Of a DNA stretch of 64,000 nt, positions 1 through 10,994 are shown piece by piece (within the stretch, counting starts at the first letter, position 1; every line of letters begins with the position of its first letter). The DNA is from Amanita rubescens (taxonomy: Eukaryota > Basidiomycota > Agaricomycetes > Agaricales > Amanitaceae): positions 36,746-100,745 of the forward strand of contig WION01000201.1 in NCBI GenBank assembly GCA_015039365.1, read 5' to 3'. The notes below the pieces were generated by a model. That model worked only from the letters and a program-made list of their open reading frames with translations. It was not told the DNA's origin and ran no database searches. The translations under genes were made by a program, and so were the position numbers.

Positions 1-115
1 GACCAGTGGTCCTGGTCTTGCTTTGCAAAATATAAAAGACTGGTTTACTAAGACTGGTTGTAACTGGTTCCAACCAGTCTTTTACTGGTCTTAACTTGGT
101 CTTGACTAATCTCAT
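1..115. repeat. Right end of a CTGGTC-rich repeat cut by the window edge
   Basis: The first 115 bases are dense in inverted CTGGTC/GACCAG motifs, as in ACTGGTTCCAACCAGT near position 72. The composition resembles the terminal zones of the TA-target elements further right. The left part lies outside the window, so neither terminal repeats nor a target duplication can be checked. Confidence 0.3.
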
Positions 116-130
116 GTGCATGCACGATGG

Positions 131-507
131 TGTTAAAAATGCGCCAAGTGTTGTTGCAACTGACTACAAATGTTGTAGTAGTTGTCTAGCCCTCTGATAG
201 ACTTGATACATGCTTTAGACGTTCACAAATGCAGTCTATGATAGTTGATAGCAGTTATATCAAGTCTATATCCAAGTGTAGGTACTGTAGTTCCCTACAT
301 GTAAGGAAACCTGGCCTGTTTGGTTCTATTTACTACCTATCCCATCAGGTGTGAGTTTAGGTGTCCACTATATCGCATTTTGTCCACAGACACAACTGCT
401 ACACCTATAAACTAACTCATTATAAACAAAACAAAGAATATAGTATAGTAACACTAAATATAAAGGATTTGAGTGATATCTGATGTTTAATCACTCAATA
501 TTCAACA
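131..507 (+). mobile_element. Solo LTR, family LTR-A (most complete copy)
   Basis: This 377-bp unit starts TGTTAAAAATGCGCC and ends CAATATTCAACA, the TG...CA form of a retrotransposon LTR. Related copies lie at 3745-4083 (+), 8215-8262 (-), 22428-22675 (-) and 23236-23576 (+). No internal retrotransposon region adjoins it and I see no 5-bp target duplication (GATGG before, ATATG after), so it is an old solo LTR or a rearranged end. The LTR class is inferred from the ends and dispersal. No coding partner for this family is visible in the window. Confidence 0.6.
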
Positions 508-1876
508 ATATGTACATATACTATGGCTCAATGTTAACTTTGGCTTTATTTTTCTATTTAAGCTTGGCTTGAATTCTTCCCTGCCAATAGGAAGCAGCAT
601 GGTGGTCCTGCAGTAGGTGAGCATGGATTCAGTTTATTTCTCTTTTATTGACTGTGTACAGTTGAGTACTGTTAATGTTCACATTTAGTAATGATCTTAA
701 GGAAGTATGAAGGAGGCATATTGAAATAGATGTGGGGTGAAAGTGACATGTACCCATGTGAAATTACTAATTGAGGTGATAGTTAAGTTATGAGATTTGA
801 ACATCACTAATAAATAAGGCATCAACCATGAGTGAGATCAGTTACCACGTTTCTGAGGCAAGACATGTGTGGAGCATGGCAGTGACAGAGCAGTGAGTGA
901 GATTTAGCTGTGAACTACTAACTCAGCACTGTGAATAATAAATTTGGTACAGGTACATCCATTGGGGCAGAACTCAGTCATTTTTCTCCACATTTTTACA
1001 TATAATACTATACTTTGCATGAATAGCAATTGAGGCTAATTAATACTAGTTTTCATTGGGGTTGACTCCTGCCTACTACAAAGGAACAGGGTATCTTGCA
1101 AATCCCTTCATCCGAAACCCCTCAGGTTTTTTCTCCAGAGTCTTTAAACTGTGTTCAGGGCAAAAGAACACAAACCCAATTCTGCCTGGAGTAATCAGGG
1201 CTCTTCCAGTTTTGTTACCCAATTTGTTAAAGGAAGTACAAGGGAAGAGATCCTAAGGTACAGATATATGAGATCTGTTCATAAATTGAAAGGGAATAGA
1301 AATGAAAGACTTACCTTTTTCTTTTGGGCTTGTTGAATCCATTGATGATGCTTTTCTGATTTGTTGACCTCTGGTGGCAGTTTAGAAAACAAGAACTGAG
1401 TGTGTTGAGATGGTAAGATATTAGCATTTGTTCCTGTAAATAAATTCTTTATATAATGGAAGGCACACAATGTGATCCTGTGAGTATCCATCCCACCAAT
1501 GCATGACATGTCACAAAGCATAAAGGTATGGCAAGCAGTCTTGAATTCAGTTAGATACAAGGCCTCTCCTTGCATGCTTGCTCCCTTGACACAAATCCCA
1601 GATGATGTGGATCTGATTTGTCAAATGGAAAACACTTTAGAATGTTTGGCTCTCCTATTAGCAGAGACAAGAGGTTTTCTCTGTCTCAAGGGTTTTCAAT
1701 TTACCAAGCCCAACAGTTGCTGCAGTCACACGTTAGTCCAACATAAGCAGTTCAAAGCAAAATGATAGTTTGGAGAGGTCCCACAATGATTGCCAAGTTT
1801 CTACTAGAGTTCAGAGTATTCCCAAGCCAGAACATGAAACTCTGTTTTGACTATACTAAGCTCTCAGATGTGAGTA
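508..1876. other. Gene-free stretch
   Basis: Only short unrelated reading frames are present (66-98 codons on both strands) with no recognisable domain or plausible intron structure. The sequence is AT-rich and without a clear repeat. Confidence 0.5.
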
Positions 1877-2699
1877 GTGTTTACAGGTCAGGTCACAATA
1901 ACCAGAAAATAACTGTAACCTGACCTAACCACTACCAGTTATAACCTGACCATCGGTCACAGTTATACCAGTCAGTGATCAGTTACAGTTACAGTTATGG
2001 CAAATGGCCCAATTGGTATAACTGGTCTATAACTGGTCATGACTGGTCATGACCGGTTATGATGACCAACTTGAAATGGGTTATTTGTTGTGAACTACAC
2101 TGTCTATATTATCTTGAATTACCCTATGTCTTGAGCTCTAAAAATGATACAACTCCAACTTACCCATGTATTTAAAAAGAAATTTTGAAAAAGATGACTA
2201 CATGACCACTATACCTCCCAATTCTCTACCTCACAATCTTCAGAGAAATAGCAAAATACTCTGCCAATAATGACACTGCAATTGGCAGAGCATTTTCTAT
2301 TTTTATTTTGCAGATTATCATATACATGCCACCACCAACCATCAGAAAAAATAGCAAAATGCTCTGCCAATGACAACACTGCAATTAGTGGAGCATTTTC
2401 TATGTCTATTTGCAAACTATCCTATACATACATGCCACTAACCCTCAGAAAGAATAGCAAAATACTCTGCTGGTGATGAGACTGAAATTGGTGGAGCATT
2501 TTCAATTTCTATTTGCAGATTTTTAACTGGTCATCTTCTAACCAGTTATAACTGGTTATGCAGGGTTAACCTGACCAGTTGTGACCGGTTACAACTGTCA
2601 GGTTATGTTACTAGGTTTAGGGGTCATTCAATAACTGGTTACAGTCACAGTTATTCAAAATTTGGGCAAATAACCTAACCTGACCTGACCTGTAAACAC
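1877..2699. mobile_element. Non-autonomous TA-target inverted-repeat element
   Basis: The ends are inverted copies of GTGTTTACAGGTCAGGTCA, flanked by TA on both sides (1875-1876 and 2700-2701). That is the signature of the Tc1/mariner superfamily. The 823-bp interior has no transposase. It holds about three tandem units at 2225-2520, each pairing AAATACTCTGCC-like and GGAGCATTTTCTA-like motifs that can form hairpins, plus stretches of CTGGTTA/TAACCAG palindromes. It is probably mobilised in trans. The internal unit resembles that of the element family at 8265-10361 and 23579-24228, although the terminal repeats differ. Confidence 0.75.
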
Positions 2700-2759
2700 T
2701 AATCTCGATCTCCTTCTGCATCCAATGCTACGAGAAAAGATGAGAACGAAGAATACCAA

Positions 2760-3744
2760 TGTAAAAAAATGACTAACTGCTTTCATTTCTGCACCAAGAT
2801 TGTTCCATAATCCTTATATGTCTCTGCGAGCCCATCTGGATTGCTTTGCAACCAATTCCTTGCGCAAATGTTCCTGAAGCCAAATCTGTAAGCTTGTGTA
2901 AGTTACCATCAGAAGTTGTACCTCGCAGTCATTGACTTTTCAGGCACCGTGAGTTTCTTTCCCTTCCGAGCCTTTGTGCCTACTAATAGGCTGCATTAAC
3001 TGATATACTCTGCATTGATCAAACTTTTACCTTTAGTTTTTTCGCCAGGTGACACCTCCGGTAATTTTTTGTCACATCCTGGCCCAATGTTCGATGCTGA
3101 TGAGGATTGTATGGCTACTGCTGCCAAGGTTTTCAATTGCTGGAACGGCACATCGAGAGTGAAAGGGTCGGATGCCAGATCAGGGTCTGTTCCTGGTGTG
3201 TTGTTGCCGGCTGGACTTGGAGGTGTGCCTGGTGTGTTGCCGGCCGGGGCAGTGTCACTGGTTGAATTTACTACTGGTGCATCATTAGCTGGAGATCCAG
3301 GTGCTGGGGCAGGAGGCACATTGCTGGTTGGAGACCCAGGTGCTGGGGATGCATCTGATTCCTGCGCATCGTTAACAGTGGGAGGCGTGTCACTGGTTGG
3401 AGATGTACTAATGGTATGACAATGAGTCAAGTAGTAAAAGAAGTAGAAGGGCCTACATTGGATTCTTGGTGACTTTCAGCTTCTTGGTGGGTACAGGTGC
3501 TTCTGACTCATGACAGGGATGTTTCTTGGGTGTGGAAGTGTCAGCACTGTCAGCATTGATGTTCGAAGAGCCAGGGTCAGTGGCAGCCATGGCAACAGCA
3601 TCATCGGGAGAGGGCCTGTGGCCATGGGTTTCTTGGCCCTCTGAGTCTTCACCATTGTTGCCATCACCCACTTCTCTCTCTTTCTTTGCTTTCTTCGACT
3701 TTGCACCCAGCTTGCCTCTCCAGTGCGAATACCACCTCGAAAGG
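2760..3744 (-). pseudogene. 3' end of an unidentified multi-exon gene, cut by an LTR
   Basis: On the minus strand coding sequence emerges directly from the LTR-A insertion at 3745, starting with a basic stretch around WRGKLGAKSKKAKKE. It runs to about 3460, then crosses a GTAGGC...CATTAG intron of about 50 nt into a Pro/Ser/Thr/Ala-rich exon ending with GEKTK near 3035. Further GT...AG introns and a lysine-rich exon (KARKGKKLTVPEK) can be placed down to about 2830. The low-complexity tail and nuclear-localisation-like clusters suggest a nuclear protein. I do not recognise the family. The 5' part is missing beyond the LTR, so it is a remnant. Confidence 0.45.
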
Positions 3745-4083
3745 TGTTAAAAATGCGCCAAGTGTAGTTACAACTCACTACAAATGTTGTAGTAGTTGTC
3801 TAGCCCTCTGATAGACTCAATACACGCTTTAGACATTCACAAATGCGGTCTATAACAATTGATAGCAGTGATATTAAGTCTATATCCAAGTGTAGGTACT
3901 GACTGTAGTTCCCTACATGTAAGGAAACCTGGCCTGTTTGGTTCTATTTACTACCTATCCCATCAGGCATGAGTTTAGGTGTCCACTATATCGCGTTTTG
4001 TCCACAGACACAACTGCTACACCTATAAACTAGCTCATTATACACAAAATAAAGAATATAGTATTGTAACACTAAATATAAAG
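3745..4083 (+). mobile_element. LTR-A copy, 3'-truncated
   Basis: It starts TGTTAAAAATGCGCC and follows the 131-507 copy closely through ACACTAAATATAAAG, then diverges about 40 bp before the LTR end. Its 5' edge truncates the minus-strand gene remnant at 2760-3744. Confidence 0.65.
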
Positions 4084-5314
4084 CATGACCTAAAAAAGCT
4101 CTTGGGAAATGACAGCAACATGACGTACGTCACCACTTTTGTCAAGAAAACAAAACAGATACCGTGGACGTTAAAACAAGACAAAAAACAGCCAACACAA
4201 AACAACCTGTTTAATGGATACACGACACGCGAACAGAGGGGCAACAGATGCCTAGCACCAAGGGAACACAATGGCCAAAACAACAACAGACATGCGGTGG
4301 GAGATGAAGCTTGAAGAGTAGAAGGGGAATGGGGAACATATGGCAGAGGAGACATATGCAGTTGGATAGTAATGCACAACAGAGGTGGTGGGAGGGCCCC
4401 AGGGCAAGGTGGGAGGGAAGGGATCGAGAGGGAAGATGGGGTGGGTGAGACAGAGCGGGGATGCGCTGCTGGCGGGGGACAGGGACGAAGTGGTGGAAGG
4501 TGAGGCAAGGTGAGACGAGGCAGAGCGGGAGCAGGGTGATAAAAGGCGGGGCAAGGCAATGATGAACAAAGCACAGTGAGTGTGCACTTCTACCATCTAA
4601 CCACACAACCTCTCGTCGTATGTTGTACATGATGATGTTGTTGATAACTTCTCCATGTTTGTCTTCAAGATAGTAATAGTGCTGGGGGACCGCGTTGCTA
4701 ACCCGGCTGTGGTCTGTCAGAACCAGTTTTCACTGGGCATTAGGTCCAGTTCCCGGGATGACGTGTAACTGAAGTCTGTTCGAACTTCACAGTTTTGCTC
4801 ATAATGATTCTCAAGCTCGTAGTATATAGTTTTCATTTGTTTTTGAGAAGTATGATATCCCTTCTCCTTCTGAGGAAGGAGCAATGAGGAATACCTTGTT
4901 GTACTGGAGGTTCATTCTCAGGTGTGGAGGAGACTCCAGGTTCTGGGAGTCTCCAGGGGTCATATAGCTTATTTTGGGTTCGCTCTAAGTGGTTGTAGAA
5001 CAAGTAGCTTCTTTGTAAATTTGATATAGCTTGGACTGTGTCACAAGCATCGTTTCAGGTTTCTGGAGTCCGGAACATGAGATGGAGGTTCTAGAGAACC
5101 TCCAGGGGTATTGGGGTAATTGTAGAACACTTTCTTGGTGTTGTTGAATGGGTAGATAGTGTTGAATGAGATTTCTGGTTGAAATCTTCCAAATGGGAAG
5201 ATTGGCATGGTTGTACTTGTGAAGTGCAAAAAAGTGTAACAATCCTTACTTATTTGGAATCTAATAAGATTCCAACTTATTCACCCCTTGCATCTTGCAC
5301 TGAATCAATGTATA
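4084..5314. other. Gene-free stretch
   Basis: No supported gene. Long overlapping minus-strand frames at 4038-4630 are proline/leucine low complexity caused by a purine-rich strand bias (GGGGAAGGGAGG-type sequence). The remaining frames are short and unrelated. Confidence 0.5.
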
Positions 5315-5319
5315 ATTGT

Positions 5320-5726
5320 TGACGAAGAAGACAGGTCTACACGAGAGCGTGTCCACAGCATGAGCAGGTGCAATAGCTTACCTATTGCGATATGATCTTA
5401 GCACTACCCTTCGGCGTAGTAGTGATAGTAAGAGGAAGAGAATGGATTGTCCTATTCTACGATACAGGACAGGTTTATATACTAAGAGAGAACAAATATG
5501 TGTCTACATATGTGTAAGCGTATAGTATAGATGAGAAGATATGGCGTGCTAAGCACACCATAAGGTGTGATCATGAGTCTATCATGATGTCACCATGATA
5601 TCATAATGAAGTCATTATGATGTCATCTCTATGTCATACATAAAGGATGACGCGAGCGATATGAGTAATATTGATTGTAGTCAATCAGTAGTTAATCATT
5701 CTATAAATATAATTCTATATTTAACA
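5320..5726 (-). mobile_element. Solo LTR of the young copia family
   Basis: This 407-bp LTR is nearly identical to the two LTRs of the copia element at 13326-21427 and lies in the same orientation (sense on the minus strand). It is flanked by a perfect 5-bp duplication, ATTGT, at 5315-5319 and 5727-5731. That shows a real integration followed by LTR-LTR recombination, which removed the interior. Confidence 0.93.
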
Positions 5727-6569
5727 ATTGTGACCATGCAGTGATGTGAGTGGGGTAAAGTAAGTAAGAGTAAGTATGATTTTTGGTTTGCTATGTTCCA
5801 CAGTGTTCTAGATGGGATGCAGGTGCATAGTGTGGGTGAGCCCCGAAGGGGCTCTGGCAAGCTGAGAATGGGGGCATGTCGAACATCGTGGGAGGGCAGC
5901 AGGACATTGCATGATGTCCTCGGTGATGCAACTGCTCGATGATGTGATGTCCTGCATTCACAACTGCCCAGTCATGAAAGCGCAAGGGAGTGGACAGTGG
6001 GGTGAAAGACGATGATGAGCTCGCAGGCTCGTCTTCTCAACTGGTGCGTGTATGCGACATGGACGTGGTGCAGAAGCAAGCTGCGCTGACTGCATCCACA
6101 TGACTCTCACCAAAGATCTGCATCAAGCGCTCTTGTACCTCACTCACTTGACTTATCACTCTTTGGTTTGCTATGTTCCATGGTGTTCTAGATGGGATGC
6201 AGGTGCATAGTGTGGGCAAGCCCTGAAGGGGCTCCAGCAAGCTGAGAATGGGGGCATGTCGAGCATTGTCCCCAAGGCAGTAGGAGTGAAGTGACACATG
6301 ATGCTTGCATTGTCCCCAATCTGTTAGTCAGTGAGCTCCCGGATCAATGCGTCTCACACTCACTTGGTGGTCAACAATGTCGTGTAAGACATACTGGGGC
6401 AGGATAACCTGCCCGCTAGTGACCGGGGTGTCAAGGCTGCTGGTTGTGGCTGATGTGGTTGGGAACCTTGGGGCCACATTGGCCTGAAGGCATTACAGTA
6501 CATCGGTACCTATTATGGGTGATGCGTCCCGCATCTGGTGTGGTACATGCCATGTTGCAATGCATGGCA

Positions 6570-6690
6570 TTGAGATGCACGCTATGGGTGATGCAGATAG
6601 GTCCCGTGATGTGGGCGATGCAGGTAGGTCCCATGACGTGGGCAATGCAGATAGGTCCCATGATGTGGGCGATGCAGATAGGTCTAGTGT
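6570..6690. repeat. About 27-bp tandem repeat, 4 imperfect copies
   Basis: A unit close to GATGTGGGCGATGCAGATAG followed by GTCCCAT is repeated about four times. Short frames on both strands across it are repeat artefacts. Confidence 0.7.
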
Positions 6691-6875
6691 TTCTATTTCC
6701 AGTCTCTCAGGACCGAAAAAGACCAGAACTGGACCGGACCAGGACTGATTTGGACCGGACTGCAGTCTCAGGTCTTAGGAGGTCCAAGGGCAGTCCGGTT
6801 CCGGTCTTTTTAAATTTTTAAAATCAAAAAAACCGCAAAAGACCAGTCTAGACCGGTCCTAGACCACTAATTGTC
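6690..6875. repeat. GACCGG-rich block, possible small inverted-repeat element
   Basis: Dense GGACCGGAC/GACCGGTC motifs lie on both sides of an AT-rich centre, with TAGTG at the left and CACTA at the right. This may be another TA-flanked non-autonomous element, but its termini are too diverged to define. Confidence 0.3.
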
Positions 6876-7884
6876 ACATGTGACCAACACAGTCATGTTC
6901 TCCTATATTTTAGCTTTTTTTTGAGTATTGAAACATAAAAAACGGTTGAGATTTGAGTTCACAGTAGTAAAGTTTGTCAAAAGTTATATATAACATGTGA
7001 ATTTTGAAATCATCTGTTGTTGCAACACTCCAGGTAAGGTATTCTGAAATTAACTAATCTAGGTATGCTCTAGTACATCCAATGGAACATAGTTGAACAG
7101 TGGGAGGGTGAGGGTCAGCAACACTGGGCTTCATTCTCTCTTTGGTGATCTCTTTGGCAATCTCTTTGGCAATGTTTGGCAGTCTCCTGGCATCATTAAA
7201 AATGGTTTAATGTGGCTTATCTGGAGTGCAACTGGGTGTGAGATGATGTGAGGGGGTGGAGTGGGGTCTAATGGGACAAGCTGAGCAGTGGGAGGGTGAG
7301 GGTCAGCAACACTGGGCTTCATTCTCTCTTTGGTGATCTCTTTGGCAATCTCTAGTGAAAGACGATGATGAGCTTGCAGGCTTGTCTTCTCAACTGGTGC
7401 GTGTATGTGACATGGACGCGGTGTGGAAGCTACAAACAGTATGGGTCCAGAGTCCAGATGACACCTACACCGACCATAGATTCTCAAGCCCAAGTACACA
7501 TCTGGCATCAACCGCTCCTGTATCTGTATCCTTGTGCAGAGAACGGGTGAGTGTAATTCACTCATGTTGAAGTTCTCTCTGTTGATGCAATCTCAAGCAT
7601 TCTTTCTCACTGCTGCCCTGGCTACAAATGGTATGGGTCCAGAGTCCAAACAACACAGTGCACCCATGCTGACCATAGATTCTCAAGCCCAACTACACGA
7701 GTTTTGTATCTACATTACATGCCTTTCAATTGTACCAAAATATATGGAATTAAACATGAATTTAACATATCGCTAGACATGAGTGTCATCTGTCAGCTCA
7801 TCTACCTTAGTAAACATATTAACAGCTTTCTCCCAACATTGCATCTGCTTGGACTCATGCTCATTTATCAACATCTTTGCCAGC

Positions 7885-8175
7885 TTATCCTTCTCCATCA
7901 TATAGCTGTTGTTCACCCAATGAAAAAGCCCCCCCCCACTGCATACTGGACAATAGAGAACTGTGTTTCTCCATGCAGAATGGGCTATTGGAATGAAGTA
8001 TGAGCGCAGAGGGAATGAGAACCATAGATCCTGCAGGAAAGTTGATTACCAAGCCTAAGTCCCATAGAACAAGATGTCTGCCTTTTTTGGTGTTAAAGTG
8101 ACCCAGCAGCATTATAGAACACCACCACTGTGCTAAGTTCCCATCATCGGTATGTGGGGAAGATGTAGACTGCAA
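7885..8175 (-). pseudogene. Fragment of a TET/JBP-like 2-oxoglutarate/Fe(II) dioxygenase
   Basis: The minus-strand frame contains an H-x-D pair followed by N (PHTDDGN), then about 50 residues later GRHLVLWDLGLVINFPAGS and a second histidine in ILHSN. This spacing of metal-binding H-x-D and H within a GGHLVL-like strand fits the fungal TET/JBP dioxygenase family, which is expanded in Agaricomycetes and associated with transposons. The conserved arginine expected after the second histidine appears to be replaced (MEKHSS). No N-terminal part is present and an LTR fragment starts at 8215, so the gene is dead. The family assignment is by remembered pattern and needs a profile search. Confidence 0.45.
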
Positions 8176-8214
8176 GCCCAGATTGACAGATTGACAGGGA
8201 AAGACCCCTAACTG

Positions 8215-8262
8215 TGTTGAATATTGAGTGATTAAACATCAGATATCACTCAAATCCTTTAT
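8215..8262 (-). mobile_element. LTR-A terminal fragment
   Basis: TGTTGAATATTGAGTGATTA and the following bases are the reverse complement of the last 48 bases of the LTR at 131-507. It is cut by insertion of the element that starts at 8265. Confidence 0.7.
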
Positions 8263-8608
8263 TAGGCTTTCCAAGTTAGGTTAAGTTAAGTTGTGCAGCC
8301 CTAATCATTGGCCACGACCGTGACTGAACCGGTTGCAGAATTTCTTTAATTTGCCACAACTGTGTGACTGTGACCAATATGATCGGTCATATTTGGTCAT
8401 GAGCTGGGGGTTGGCGTTCGTGACTGGTTACGATGTGTCACTTCCAACAATCCTGATGCTGTGATCAGCAGAGTATTTTCTACTTTTATTGTAGATTATC
8501 CTGATATGTCACCATCCCAATATTCAAAAAAATAGGAAAATACTCCGCCCATCCCAATGGTGTGATTAGCGGAGTATTTTTCTACCTTTATTGTGGATTA
8601 TCCCAATA

Positions 8609-8820
8609 CAGTGGGTAAAAAAACTGCGCCAATGTTTGCCTGTTTTGGAAAGATCAGAATGGTGTGAGACAATGACATAAGCAAAAAGTCTGAATAAGTC
8701 ACATGTCATATTACTACATGTTGGCTACCTACCAATTCAAAAGTCTTGTATTCTGATCAAAACTCATTGCTTAATAAATCAAACAAAATAATCAATCATT
8801 GGGGCAGTTTTTTGACCCTC
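8609..8820. repeat. Left terminal inverted repeat of the Tc1 element
   Basis: The outer end contains AAAAAACTGCGCCAATG. The inner end contains CATTGGGGCAGTTTTTTGAC, an inverted copy of the same motif. Each terminal repeat is therefore bounded by two oppositely oriented candidate transposase-binding sites. Confidence 0.85.
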
Positions 8821-8834
8821 TATTATTTTATGAT

Positions 8835-9854
8835 CTAATACTTTGTATGACCCCCCCTTGCCTTTAAAACTGCCTGAATCCTTCTAGGCATGCTTTCTAT
8901 AAGGTTTTGGCATGTCTCTGGTGGTATTTCAGTCCACTCCTTTGCCACCCTCTCCCATAATTCATGCACTCCTCTGGGTGGTGTGTCGTGTTGCTGGAGT
9001 TTGGCCTTGAGATGTTGCCAAAGGTGTTCAATGGGATTTAGGTCAGGGGATTGGGCAGGCCACTTCAGGGGAGTGATATTGTTGTCAGAAAACCACTCAT
9101 CTGCCTTTTTGGAGGTGTGTTTTGGGTTGTTGTCCTGTTGGAAATAGCGCTCATCCTCAGCCATCTCCAAACTTTCAAAGCTCTCCTCCACTCCCTCCTC
9201 CAAAATCTCACAATACTGCTCGGCATTCATGTTCCCCTGCACCTCAACCAGCTTCCCCACCCCATTCCAACCCATACATCCCCAAACCATGAGGTTATTC
9301 CCCCCTCCATGCTTAACCGTTGGTGTGGTGGTCCAGTCTGAGAGTGGTTCTCCTCGTTGCTTCCAAACATACACCTTCCCATCTGACCCAATCCTGTTGA
9401 TCTTTGTCTCATCAGTCCATAACACCCTCTTCCAGTCCTCCATGGTCCAGTTTTCATGGTATTGGGTGAACTGTAGACGTCACTGATGATGTGTCCCCTT
9501 GAGCATTGGGACTTTCTTCTTTGTTGCTGACCAAAAGCCTGCCTCCTTCAAGACATTCCTAACAGTCTGAGGAGTGACAGAGGTGGGGATGATGGAATTT
9601 ATGAATTGGGTGGCTTGAATGGCATTGTCAAGTCTCCCAGAGCTGATTTGACGGATAATGGACTGTTTATCACAGGGAGAAAGCTTGGAAGGACGACCAC
9701 CAGGATGATTTTCCTTATCTCCCTCCACCTCCTTACTGATCCTTCCAATGGTACCCTTCCCTAGACCAGTCCTAACCTGAATTTGACGATGAGAATACCC
9801 CTCATTGAGGAGAGAAACAACAGAAGAGCGTTTTTCAGCAGAGATGGATTTCAT
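8835..9854 (-). pseudogene. Tc1-type DD34E transposase with one in-frame TGA
   Basis: The frame starts at ATG 9854 and spans 339 codons, the usual Tc1 length. The first ~120 residues form the paired-like helix-turn-helix region (EGYSHRQIQVRTGLGKGTIG). The catalytic triad is visible as D in LWTDETK, D in QQDNNPKHTS and E in SPDLNPIEHLW, with 34 residues between the last two, giving DD34E. A single TGA at 9480-9482 separates the two halves. Sequence on both sides stays in frame (GTHHQ then RLQFTQYH), and CGA is the likely original. The enzyme would cut and paste the element at TA. As it stands it should not give full-length protein unless the stop is read through. Confidence 0.93.
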
Positions 9855-10001
9855 GGTGGTGGTGAGAGGTCAAGAAGATGAATGAGCCAAGTTCAACATG
9901 CCAAATTAATGCAAATAAGGTCACATGACATTGTTTACTATTCACACGACCCACCCCTGCCTTGTACTGGTGTGTAACATTGAAAATCAAAAAAATTGAT
10001 T

Positions 10002-10214
10002 GAGGGTCAAAAAACTGCCCTAATGATTGATTATTTTGTTTGATTTATTAAGCAATGAGTTTTGATCAGAATAACAAGATTTTTGAATTGGTAGGTAGCC
10101 AACATGTAGTAATATGTCATGTGATTTATTCAGACTTTTTGCTTATGTCATTGTCTCACACCATTCTGATCTTTCCAAAACAGGCAAACATTGGGGCAGT
10201 TTTTTTACCCACTG
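10002..10214. repeat. Right terminal inverted repeat of the Tc1 element
   Basis: Inverted partner of 8609-8820 with only scattered differences. It has the same outer and inner inverted binding-site-like motifs. Confidence 0.85.
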
Positions 10215-10363
10215 TATCAAAGTCATCTGGACCCTGAAATGACCGGTTATGACCAGTCATGGAGATAGACCAATTTTGTATGACTGCAACTGCAACTTTG
10301 TTCAACAAAGTGTGACCGTAACTGCAGTCATGACCAGTCATGTGACCTAACTTAGAAAGACTA

Positions 10364-10770
10364 ATTATCAAGGTTGGCCCAGACTTACCAATTCCTTGCT
10401 CTTTGCCCTATGATACCCTACACATTTACCTCCATACACTGTGTATCTAAAGGCCTATATTCATTAGAATTTGACTTATTGTTCTCTCAACATCATCACC
10501 AAGGTCTTGCCTAAACAATATTGTCCACCCTCTGTCAACAATTGTCTCAAACCTGTTTACTTTGCCAGACACCTCTATCATGGAAGCTTGATAGGAAGAG
10601 ACTGACATGATCATGACACACTGACTGTCACTATGTACTACTAGTATGACAAATTACAAAGGAATCATCTAAACCCCCTTTCCTTGACTTTGATGTGTAT
10701 CCCAAACACATTTATTCATGACTTCTGACAACATGTCATAGGTGATTAGTGGTCACTGGTTGTTACTGGC
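10364..10770. other. Gene-free spacer between elements
   Basis: AT-rich sequence. I see no coding frame or clear repeat. Confidence 0.5.
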
Positions 10771-10994
10771 ACAAGTGTAGAAATCCGGAGGAATTTTGGG
10801 GCAGGAATGTTGTAAGAACGAGTGAGAATGTAATGATTGTGTAATTAAAATAAGGTTTTGTGGCTATAGATAAACTACGTAGTTGCTCAGAGTTTTCCAA
10901 ACAATGCCTGATTGGCTGTACTACTTCAACACCCTCTCTCAATCTGGCAGTAGTGAGGCCACAAACCCTCTCTGAAGCAAAGCAAAGAAAGAAA

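Larger units (their letters stand above)
5775..7700. repeat. Mosaic of short dispersed direct duplications
   Basis: Several blocks occur twice in direct orientation. About 105 bp starting TTTGGTTTGCTATGTTCCA lie at 5784 and 6166. A block starting GTGAAAGACGATGATGAGCT lies at 6001 and 7354. A block starting TGGGAGGGTGAGGGTCAGC lies at 7098 and 7290. A block starting ATGGGTCCAGAGTCCA lies at 7440 and 7632. Identity is high but imperfect. No coding frame or terminal repeats explain the layout. It looks like repeated local segmental duplication, possibly of one decayed repeat. Confidence 0.6.
8609..10214 (-). mobile_element. Tc1/mariner element, nearly intact
   Basis: This 1606-bp element has terminal inverted repeats of about 212 bp (8609-8820 and 10002-10214) beginning CAGTGGGTAAAAAAACTG. 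It is flanked by TA duplications at 8607-8608 and 10215-10216. It carries one transposase reading frame on the minus strand, interrupted by one TGA. The two terminal repeats are very similar, so the insertion is fairly recent relative to its surroundings. Confidence 0.95.
8265..10361. mobile_element. TA-target inverted-repeat element carrying a nested Tc1
   Basis: The left end GGCTTTCCAAGTTAGGTT and right end ACCTAACTTAGAAAGAC are inverted repeats flanked by TA (8263-8264 and 10362-10363). A second copy without the nested element lies at 23579-24228. The interior carries palindromic CCGGTCAT/ATGACCGG stretches and 80-100-bp units with GCGGAGTATTTT hairpins. It has no transposase of its own. 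The Tc1 element at 8609-10214 inserted at an internal TA. Confidence 0.8.

Noticed and set aside
131..507. LTR-A as a TA-target inverted-repeat element
   Set aside because: Ends are TGTTAA...TTCAACA with no TA flanks and no extended inverted repeat. LTR structure fits better, though its retrotransposon is not in the window.
3015..3419. Plus-strand 134-codon frame rich in Gly and Val
   Set aside because: It is the complement of the Pro/Ser/Thr-rich minus-strand exon, which has credible introns and continues into flanking coding sequence.
4038..4630. Three long overlapping minus-strand reading frames rich in Pro, Leu and Ser
   Set aside because: They arise from a purine-rich strand that lacks stops. 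All three frames are open at once and none has domain-like composition.
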